Notes under the pieces: model-generated
The model's input: the letters and a program-made list of their open reading frames with translations, nothing else
Told to the model about the DNA's origin: nothing
Database searches by the model: none
Program-made: the position numbers and the translations under genes
Part shown: piece by piece, positions 1 to 4,521 of the stretch
How the letters are laid out: the number at the start of each line of letters is the position of its first letter
How positions within the stretch are numbered: position 1 is the first letter of the stretch
Source of the DNA: Prevotellaceae bacterium
GTDB lineage: Bacteria > Bacteroidota > Bacteroidia > Bacteroidales > UBA932
Direction: 5' to 3'
Assembly (NCBI GenBank): GCA_031285695.1
Contig: JAITVR010000253.1
Coordinates: 1 to 6,063 of the forward strand
DNA length: 6,063 nt

Positions 1-928
1 CGTAGCTAAGCCCCGCGCCGTAGGCATCGCCCTCGTAGCGGTATTCTTTTTCAAAAAGTAGGGGAACATCGTAGCCGCCCACGTTGTACTGCGCGTAAAT
101 GGCGTGCAGGCCAAAGAAGTGCCCATTGAAGCGTTCGCAAAGCCAGTAGCGGAATTCTGGTTTAACCACCCAGTGGGCAAGCTTTTTGTTGTTTTCCTCG
201 GTGCCCTTCAAGTTCCAACGGTTAATGCCGCCCGAAAGCTCCAGTGAGGTCTTTTTGCCCACTCCACCCTCAATGGCGCCGTTGAACGTGCCGCGCGCTG
301 CCCACCAAAGCAAGTTGGTTTTTAGGGCAACCCTCGGCGGGGTGTTGCGCAGGTAAGCTGTGTACGCTGTGCGGTCGGTATTAGCAAGCATGAGGGTAGC
401 GCCCGGGTAGGTGTAGCTGCCGCTGTGGGCCTTTTCAACGCGAACTGTATCCTCGGTGCGTACTGTATCGTAGCCAACAATGACGGTTTCTTTCTCCTCC
501 GGCAGCATAATAATGCGGCGGGTGTACTCCGACAAGTCTCGTTCAAAATCCTCTTTTGTGGGTTCAACTTTGGCAGCGGCGTCAGAGGGAAGCGTTGTGG
601 GAAGGGTGCGCACCACAATGTAGTTACCAATGGTACGCCATGCATATTTCGATTTTGGCAGCGCCCTGTTCATCAGCGCAATAACGGAGCGTTCGCCGGT
701 GGGTAAGCTTACACGGTGCGCAGCCGGAACGTTTCCCGCGTCAAAAACCACCACGGTGCCCGTTTGCCGTTTAACCTCTCCGATAAATTCCGAGAGTGAC
801 ATTTCACCACGAACCAGCGACATTCTGGCCTGCTGCGCCGATGCAGCCATGGTTGCCACAAAAAAGAAAAATACAAGCAGCAACGGTATTTTCATTTTCC
901 TTGCCGCAAATTTTTGAAAAAACATCAT
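1..928 (-). CDS. Outer-membrane protein, STN-like domain + DUF3575 barrel (partial, 3' end off window)
   Basis: 309 residues are visible with no stop; the C-terminus lies beyond base 1. Residues 12-31 form a signal peptide (MKIPLLL, FFFF, cut likely after ASA before QQ). Residues 34-106 resemble the secretin/TonB short N-terminal (STN) fold: 'MSLSEFIGEVKRQTG', then a 'VSLPTGERSVIALMNRAL' helix and 'GNYIVV'. A linker (107-198) leads to a DUF3575-type barrel starting at 'ALKTNLLWWAARGTFNGAIE', with 'KPEFRYWLCERFNGHFFGLH' and 'YNVGG' typical of that family. The ATG at 928 is 3 bases past the fecR stop, and an AGGA overlaps that stop, so translation may be coupled. ATG 925 and ATG 895 (preceded by AAGGAAA) are alternatives; 895 gives the most canonical signal peptide. 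Position after FecR is where a signalling receptor is expected, so a sensor role is inferred. No TonB plug is visible in the part seen. Confidence 0.85.
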   Translation of the reverse strand, partial: MMFFQKFAARKMKIPLLLVFFFFVATMAASAQQARMSLVRGEMSLSEFIGEVKRQTGTVVVFDAGNVPAAHRVSLPTGERSVIALMNRALPKSKYAWRTIGNYIVVRTLPTTLPSDAAAKVEPTKEDFERDLSEYTRRIIMLPEEKETVIVGYDTVRTEDTVRVEKAHSGSYTYPGATLMLANTDRTAYTAYLRNTPPRVALKTNLLWWAARGTFNGAIEGGVGKKTSLELSGGINRWNLKGTEENNKKLAHWVVKPEFRYWLCERFNGHFFGLHAIYAQYNVGGYDVPLLFEKEYRYEGDAYGAGLSY

Positions 929-931
929 TTC

Positions 932-2137
932 CTATCTATCGTTGTTGTTACCGAGGGTTATTACTCCCCCGTCTATTTGGTAGTCAAATTCATCTCCGGC
1001 AAATTGCAGGGCGTCCATCACCTGCTCCACTGTCGCTGTTTCGTCCGATATAAAATTGTAGCGGCGGTTCAAGTCCACTGCATCACGGTTCACAACTATT
1101 ACGCCATACTCCCTTTCTATCAAGTCCAAAATTTCGCCCAGCGGAATAACGTTAACCAGCAGCTCCTCAACCACCGGCTCGGCTATTGGCTCGGGCTCCT
1201 CTGCCCACTCGGGCTGTACCTTACTATTGAACTTGCTTACGCTTGCCAACTTTGTAGTGCGGTCAAGGGCAAATTTGCAGCCCGGTATGTTAAGGTACTC
1301 CGTTCCAAGCGCGTAGTCCACCTGCACCCTACCCTTGTAAAGCGACAAGGTTGATTGTATCTTCGCCTGCGTGTTTAGGTTAAATTCGGTGCCCAACACC
1401 GTAACTTTCAGCTTATCGGAGTGAATAACAAAGGGATTTTCCGAGTCTTTGGCTACGTTAAAGTACGCCTCGCCCACAAGCCTACCTTCGCGGTTTCCGG
1501 TGTAAATGAAGATAGAGTTGCGGTTTAGCGTAACGCGTGTGCCATCGGGCAGCGTAACGTGCCTAACGCTGTTTGTCTTTACATCAACAGGGTTGGTGGC
1601 AACAAAGGCAACCATAGGTGTGCCCTTGCTCGGCAAGCTTACCTGCGTAAAACTCCAAAAGTAGTATCCGCCACCAAGCATTAGCAGCGGCAGCAGCACG
1701 GCGGCTACCCTAAGAAGTGCGGCGCCCAAAGAAAGGCGGCGCGGCAATTTTTCTACTACTACAGGCACCTTCACATTATCGCAAAGCGGAAGCGCTTCCT
1801 TCTTCGACTGCGATTTTTTGTTGGAATCCGAGGCGGCGCGGTAGGTATCCATGTTGGGGTCCATGTTGAGCGTGGCGGCAATTTGCGGCCACATTTTTTC
1901 CACCAAGGGCGATTTTTCCGCAGCGTTGGAGCGGCCGGACTGAAGTGCGGCTAAAAAGACCAAGTCCATTTCCTTTTTCAGCTGCTCGTCCTTTTCATTG
2001 GCTAAGTACGAGCGCACTCCGTCCAGCGCTTCTTCCGGTAGCTGTTCATCGGAAAGAAGGCGGGTAATCATCCACTCCACCACCTCAACTTTTGCTGAGT
2101 GCTTGCTGTTTAAGTTATTTATGTCTTGTTCGTTCAT
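932..2137 (-). CDS. FecR-family anti-sigma factor with C-terminal DUF4974-like domain
   Basis: 401 residues from the ATG at 2137; an in-frame GTG at 2146 would add three residues (MFF) and is less likely. The cytoplasmic N-terminal part (about 1-135) has the helical anti-sigma pattern seen in FecR proteins (about 20-66). A single membrane segment follows at about 136-163 (LSLGAALLRVAAVLLPLLML). The periplasmic FecR domain covers about 190-277, with 'VTLPDGTRVTLNRNS', 'GEAYFNVAKDSENPFVIHS', 'KVTVLGTEFNLNT' and 'LYKGRVQV'. The end (about 331-396, 'IPLGEILDLIEREYGVIVV' to 'DYQIDGGVITLG') is a DUF4974/STN-like domain that would contact a receptor. An acidic, proline-rich insert (about 313-327, WAEEPEPIAEPVVEE) stands where family members usually have a short W-x-x-G linker. 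The 5' end overlaps the upstream small gene by 23 bases in another frame. By family knowledge it would bind the neighbouring ECF sigma factor and control its release. Confidence 0.9.
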   Translation of the reverse strand: MNEQDINNLNSKHSAKVEVVEWMITRLLSDEQLPEEALDGVRSYLANEKDEQLKKEMDLVFLAALQSGRSNAAEKSPLVEKMWPQIAATLNMDPNMDTYRAASDSNKKSQSKKEALPLCDNVKVPVVVEKLPRRLSLGAALLRVAAVLLPLLMLGGGYYFWSFTQVSLPSKGTPMVAFVATNPVDVKTNSVRHVTLPDGTRVTLNRNSIFIYTGNREGRLVGEAYFNVAKDSENPFVIHSDKLKVTVLGTEFNLNTQAKIQSTLSLYKGRVQVDYALGTEYLNIPGCKFALDRTTKLASVSKFNSKVQPEWAEEPEPIAEPVVEELLVNVIPLGEILDLIEREYGVIVVNRDAVDLNRRYNFISDETATVEQVMDALQFAGDEFDYQIDGGVITLGNNNDR

Positions 2138-2426
2138 AAAAAACACTTACGTTCTCGGAACTTTTCAAGTCGCTATTTTTTTTAAATCCTTTTTCGCCGT
2201 TAAAATGCTCGCGCGCTATGCGCTCCATGGCCTGCTGCTTTGCTTCCCTGTGCTGCTCGTCCTGCAGCCAGTCGGTAAACTTCTTTTTCATGGCATCGGT
2301 AGGTTGCTCTACCTTAAAAAAGCCCCTAACAACCTTGTACGCTCGCTCTTCGGGCGTAAGCCGTGAAAACGCTTTGGCAAATTCTCTTACAATAGTTCTC
2401 ACACCTGTTTTTTCTTCTATCAACAC
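2115..2426 (-). CDS. Small soluble protein resembling a FecR N-terminal (anti-sigma-like) domain
   Basis: 103 residues, starting at GTG 2426, with a purine-rich GAGAG about nine bases upstream; the frame is open upstream to a stop at 2526-2528 but holds no ATG. A TTG at 2423 is another possible start. The protein is charged and helical, with no signal peptide or membrane segment, so it is probably cytoplasmic. The middle (about 33-72, from 'VVRGFFKVEQPTDAMKKKF' through 'TDWLQDEQHREAKQQAMERI') has the pattern of the short N-terminal domain of FecR proteins and can be aligned loosely with the neighbouring FecR N-terminus (shared EQ, then WL/YL and DE/NE positions). It lies between the sigma gene and fecR and overlaps fecR by 23 bases, which fits an operon with coupled translation. 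A sigma-binding role is inferred only. The C-terminal third is basic and polar and unrecognised. It could instead be an unrelated small regulator. Confidence 0.65.
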   Translation of the reverse strand: MLIEEKTGVRTIVREFAKAFSRLTPEERAYKVVRGFFKVEQPTDAMKKKFTDWLQDEQHREAKQQAMERIAREHFNGEKGFKKNSDLKSSENVSVFYERTRHK

Positions 2427-2476
2427 GTTGATTTCTCTCGCCGCGCAATCTCCCCCATATATACTAATACAACTTT

Positions 2477-2487
2477 GGGGGGGGGGG
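2477..2487. repeat. 11-base poly-G run (poly-C on the operon strand) between sigma and small gene
   Basis: Eleven G in a row sit in the 125-base gap between the sigma stop (2552) and the GTG (2426) of the small gene, 51 bases upstream of that start. It is not inside a supported reading frame. Runs of this length are prone to slippage and could alter promoter spacing or message structure in front of the anti-sigma genes. It could also be inert. Confidence 0.9.
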
Positions 2488-2551
2488 ACTACACACGCTA
2501 AACAGAAAATTGTTGATAAAAAATGTTAAATCAATTACAACATGCTGATTT

Positions 2552-3130
2552 TCATTTTTTTACAAAAACAGGAAAAAGAAAGATAATGACAAGTGTGGAG
2601 CGAAGATAGTCCAAGGTTGTGGACATGTAGTTGCGCACTGCATTGTACGAAATACCAAGGCGTTCGGCAATTTGGTTGTAGGTCAAATTTTCATCGCGAC
2701 TTAGCTCATAAACCTTGCGCCGCTGTGGCGACATCTCATTGATTACCTTTTGAATACGGTGCGCAGTTTCCCTTGCTACCAGCCTTTCGTCGCAGCTGGC
2801 GTCTTCTTCGTTCAACAAGTATAGTTGCTCGCTGTGGTACTTGCTGTGCACGCGCTGCTTTTTTAGGTAGTTGAGGGAAGAATTCCACGCCATGGTTGCC
2901 ACAAAGCCGTCCAACGACTGCGTGGGGTCAATGCTTTCGCGCTGCTCCCAAAGCTTGGTAAGGGTGTCCTGGGCAATGTTGCGCGCCTCCTCCTCGTCCT
3001 TGGTAATGCGCTTGGTGAGGGTTACAAGCCGGTCGAAGGAGTTGTTGTAGTAGTGAGAAAAGGCACTGCTATCGCCACCTCGAATAGCATCGAAGAGAGA
3101 GTTGAGAGGGGAGGCATTCGGCGGTTCCAT
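2552..3130 (-). CDS. FecI-like ECF sigma-70 factor
   Basis: 192 residues from the ATG at 3130, the usual size for this family in Bacteroidota. Region 2 spans about 23-92 ('AFSHYYNNSFDRLVTLTKR', then 'DEEEARNIAQDTLTKLWEQR', core-binding and -10 recognition). Region 4 spans about 123-180 ('MSPQRRKVYELSRDENLTYN' and the helix-turn-helix 'QIAERLGISYNAVRNYMSTT'). The extreme C-terminus is strongly hydrophobic (LVIIFLFPVFV), which I have seen in other Bacteroidota ECF sigmas. The ATG is preceded by a weak A-rich TAAGAAAT. The same frame is open upstream through a pentanucleotide repeat to a GTG at 3229; that start would add 33 residues, mainly four copies of VLYCI, and lacks a ribosome binding site, so I prefer 3130. 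It should direct RNA polymerase to its own operon or linked targets and be held by the FecR downstream. Confidence 0.9.
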   Translation of the reverse strand: MEPPNASPLNSLFDAIRGGDSSAFSHYYNNSFDRLVTLTKRITKDEEEARNIAQDTLTKLWEQRESIDPTQSLDGFVATMAWNSSLNYLKKQRVHSKYHSEQLYLLNEEDASCDERLVARETAHRIQKVINEMSPQRRKVYELSRDENLTYNQIAERLGISYNAVRNYMSTTLDYLRSTLVIIFLFPVFVKK

Positions 3131-3158
3131 ATTTCTTATAGCGTCACCTATCACTGGC

Positions 3159-3220
3159 ACAATACAATACAATACAATACAATACAATACAATACAATAC
3201 AATACAATACAATACAATAC
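3159..3220. repeat. Pentanucleotide microsatellite, 12 perfect copies (AATAC on +, GTATT on coding strand)
   Basis: Twelve uninterrupted AATAC units fill 3161-3220, with two more matching bases (AC) at 3159-3160. The tract ends 29 bases before the chosen ATG (3130) of the sigma gene, so it lies in the 5' leader or promoter region. Read on the coding strand it is open in all three frames and yields the same VLYCI repeat in each. Past the tract the current frame runs into the sigma gene, while the other two reach TGA at once (TTG TGC CAG TGA; TGT GCC AGT GAT AGG TGA). Perfect short tandem repeats of this length change copy number by slipped-strand mispairing, so sigma expression may be phase-variable. 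Confidence 0.97.
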
Positions 3221-3228
3221 CACGACCA

Positions 3229-3236
3229 CAATAGTA
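3229..3236 (-). promoter_or_regulatory. Weak -7-like box for the sigma operon
   Basis: The coding strand has TACTATTG, one mismatch from the Bacteroidota -7 consensus TAnnTTTG, eight bases upstream of the pentanucleotide tract. If real, transcription would start at or within the tract and the tract would lie in the 5' leader. No TTTG or TTG is found at the expected -33 distance, so this is a tentative call. Confidence 0.2.
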
Positions 3237-3247
3237 GTACCAAGAGA

Positions 3248-3263
3248 GGCTGATTGGCTGATT
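3248..3263. repeat. Tandem 8-mer GGCTGATT x2
   Basis: Two exact adjacent copies of GGCTGATT (3248-3255, 3256-3263) lie about 28 bases upstream of the pentanucleotide tract, in the presumed promoter region of the sigma operon. On the coding strand they read AATCAGCC AATCAGCC. They may be a paired regulator-binding site or a chance small duplication. Confidence 0.5.
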
Positions 3264-3439
3264 TATTGCTTACTTAGTGATAAGATTTGTGCTGCAAAGT
3301 TCGCCATTATTTTAACACAAAAAAATATCTTGTTAATCTAATATAGTTGATTTACTATACATAAATAGCGTAAAAATAACGTATTAATTCCATACTACCT
3401 ATATAGTACAACGACATTAGACTAAAAGTATATTAAATT

Positions 3440-3518
3440 AACAAGCAAAAAAACAGCTATTATTGCAATAAAATAGTAAATCATTAACAATCAACTGATT
3501 GTATTGTTTTTGCTTGTT
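3440..3518. repeat. Nested inverted repeats in AT-rich intergenic DNA
   Basis: A perfect 12-base inverted repeat, AACAAGCAAAAA (3440-3451) and TTTTTGCTTGTT (3507-3518), encloses a 55-base loop. Inside it is a compact dyad, ACAATCA-AC-TGATTGT (3487-3502). The compact dyad has the form of an operator or a small hairpin. Neither is followed by a clear T run, so it is not an obvious terminator. Function unknown. Confidence 0.5.
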
Positions 3519-3700
3519 TTTTGAGAAAAGGAATTAGCAATAAAAAACGGTATTATACCTTTTTTATACTTAGGGCTTACGATACTTAATTTTCCGAAAA
3601 TCATGCTATTGCAGGGGGAATTTGCAGGGGTATTTTCACTATCGCTAAAAGGGTGGCTATATGAGTTGAAATACTAAATATACATAGCGGGACTACGCAC

Positions 3701-3779
3701 TGCCATTGCGGGCTTGACCCGCAATCCCTTACTATGAAGCACTTCTGTCATGAGATTGCGGGTCAAGCCCGCAATGACA
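3701..3779. repeat. REP-like double palindrome
   Basis: ATTGCGGG-CTTGA-CCCGCAAT occurs at 3705-3725 and its exact reverse complement, with loop TCAAG, at 3755-3775. Each arm can fold on itself, and the two arms can pair with each other across a 29-base spacer that holds a small GAAG-CA-CTTC hairpin. Pairing extends outward (3701-3704 with 3776-3779) with one mismatch. From memory, ATTGCGGGCTTGACCCGCAAT-type palindromes are scattered in many bacterial genomes and are often mis-translated as VIAGLTRN-type short ORFs, as would happen here. It lies just past the ferritin terminator. Likely a non-autonomous mobile or REP-type repeat. Confidence 0.8.
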
Positions 3780-3827
3780 AGGTTAGGGTTCGACTGCTCG
3801 GCAAATAAAAGTAGAAAAGGATAGCAT

Positions 3828-3856
3828 AAAAAAAACGGAGGAAAAAATTTCCTCCG
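3828..3856 (-). terminator. Intrinsic terminator of the ferritin gene
   Basis: On the minus strand a nine-base stem CGGAGGAAA / TTTCCTCCG with a three-base loop is followed by eight T (the A run 3828-3835 on the plus strand). It begins 28 bases after the ferritin stop codon. The arrangement is a textbook rho-independent terminator and separates ferritin from the sigma operon. Confidence 0.92.
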
Positions 3857-3884
3857 CTTTTCACTCTGCAAAAGCAGTAAAAAA

Positions 3885-4397
3885 TTACTCTCCGCTGCGC
3901 TTGCCCATGAGCTTATCCAGCTGGTACAGCGAGCCGCCGCTGATGCTTTTGCCGTCCTTGCCGCCCAGCATGGTAAGCCGGTCGATGTTGGCGGTAGCTT
4001 CGGATTCTTCCTCCACCTGCTCATCAATAAACCACTTGAGGAAGCTTTGCGAGGCGTAATCCTTTTCCCCTACAGCAATGTCCATCAGCGCATTAATCAT
4101 GCCTGTAACTTTTTGCTCGTGCACCAGCGCCGCCTTAAAGGCCGACATGGGGGTAGCCCACTCCGAGGGCACAGCCGCAATGGGCTCAAGGATTACCACA
4201 CCCTGCCTTTCCTGAATGTGGTTGTAGAATTTCATGGCGTGCTCCACCTCTTCCTGCGCCTGCTTGTGGTACCAGTCCGCCATTCCGTTTAGCGACTTGC
4301 GCGAAAAATCTGCCGAAATGGCCAGATACAAGTACGCCGCGTAGAACTCAGCATTTACCTGCTTGTTCAACGCCTTTTCCATTTTTTTTGACAGCAT
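3885..4397 (-). CDS. ftnA: Non-heme ferritin (FtnA-type)
   Basis: 170 residues, full length for a bacterial ferritin. It oxidises Fe(II) at a di-iron centre and stores Fe(III) mineral inside a 24-subunit cytoplasmic shell. All ferroxidase ligands known from E. coli FtnA are present at the same numbers: E17, Y24, E50 and H53 (in 'QEEVEH'), E94, Q127 and E130 (in 'DEQVEEES'); the acidic site-C residues E49, E126 and E129 are also there. No heme-ligand methionine arrangement typical of bacterioferritin was recognised. The four-helix core spans about 5-145, followed by a short E-helix region (about 150-165). Start ATG at 4397 follows an AAAAG. It is transcribed alone: 123 bases separate it from the dnaX stop and a strong terminator follows. 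A weak TAnnTTTG-like -7 candidate lies at 4443-4451. The enzyme is ordinary; its neighbours suggest no special role. Confidence 0.96.
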   Translation of the reverse strand: MLSKKMEKALNKQVNAEFYAAYLYLAISADFSRKSLNGMADWYHKQAQEEVEHAMKFYNHIQERQGVVILEPIAAVPSEWATPMSAFKAALVHEQKVTGMINALMDIAVGEKDYASQSFLKWFIDEQVEEESEATANIDRLTMLGGKDGKSISGGSLYQLDKLMGKRSGE

Positions 4398-4442
4398 AAT
4401 CTTTTGGTTTTAAGTTAATAAAAAGTGAAAATTAATTTTGGA

Positions 4443-4451
4443 CAAAAGATA
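4443..4451 (-). promoter_or_regulatory. Tentative -7 box for ferritin
   Basis: The coding strand reads TATCTTTTG, close to the Bacteroidota -7 consensus TAnnTTTG with one extra T, 46 bases upstream of the ferritin ATG. A TTG 15 bases further upstream is nearer than the usual -33 spacing. It overlaps the foot of the hairpin after dnaX. Low certainty; no iron-box operator was recognised. Confidence 0.22.
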
Positions 4452-4512
4452 TAAAGACAAAAAGAGCAAGGAAAAGTCCTTCTGTCTTTGCTCCTTACGT
4501 CCTTTATCTTTT
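4444..4512 (-). terminator. Extended imperfect hairpin after dnaX, possible terminator
   Basis: Outer arms AAAAGATATAAAG (4444-4456) and CTTTATCTTTT (4502-4512) pair imperfectly, and GAGCAA (4464-4469) pairs with TTGCTC (4488-4493) around an inner GGA/TCC. Alternative pairings (AAAGACA with TGTCTTT, AAGGA with TCCTT) exist. It starts 10 bases past the dnaX stop and lies upstream of ferritin. It lacks a clean GC-rich stem plus T run, so termination is only probable. Confidence 0.45.
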
Positions 4513-4521
4513 TTTGAATTT

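Larger units (their letters stand above)
3231..3700. other. AT-rich gene-free stretch upstream of the sigma operon
   Basis: No coding sequence is supported on either strand here. The base composition is much richer in A and T than the flanking genes, especially 3300-3600. Contents seen: the tandem 8-mer, the nested inverted repeats, and two imperfectly spaced copies of TTGCAGGGG (3609-3617 and 3622-3630). The operon promoter should lie in or near the right-hand edge of the sigma leader, but no full -33/-7 pair was recognised. A small RNA cannot be excluded or supported. Confidence 0.6.

Noticed and set aside
1788..1799. 12-base perfect palindrome GGAAGCGCTTCC
   Set aside because: It is inside fecR and follows from the codons of the coding sequence; no second copy or adjacent structure was seen.
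2115..2146. The small gene and fecR as one gene broken by a frameshift
   Set aside because: fecR has its own start and a complete N-terminal domain, and the small protein continues with its own tail before its stop; the overlap is ordinary for an operon.
2456..2458. ATG at 2458 as the start of the small gene
   Set aside because: It is in a different frame and runs to a TGA at 2420-2422 after 12 codons.
2498..2540. Terminator between the sigma gene and the small gene
   Set aside because: Only a five-base TTGAT/ATCAA pairing is present, with no GC-rich stem and no following T run.
3159..3220. CRISPR array or protein-binding iteron array
   Set aside because: The unit is five bases with no spacers; it is a microsatellite.
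3053..3341. Plus-strand open frames running through the pentanucleotide tract (NTIQY repeats)
   Set aside because: They exist because the repeat contains no stop codon in any frame; they overlap the sigma gene antisense and have no family features.
3674..4027. Minus-strand open frame of 117 codons over the palindromes and the ferritin 3' end
   Set aside because: It overlaps the certain ferritin gene in another frame, and its C-terminal part is just the translated REP-like palindrome (VIAGLTRN type).
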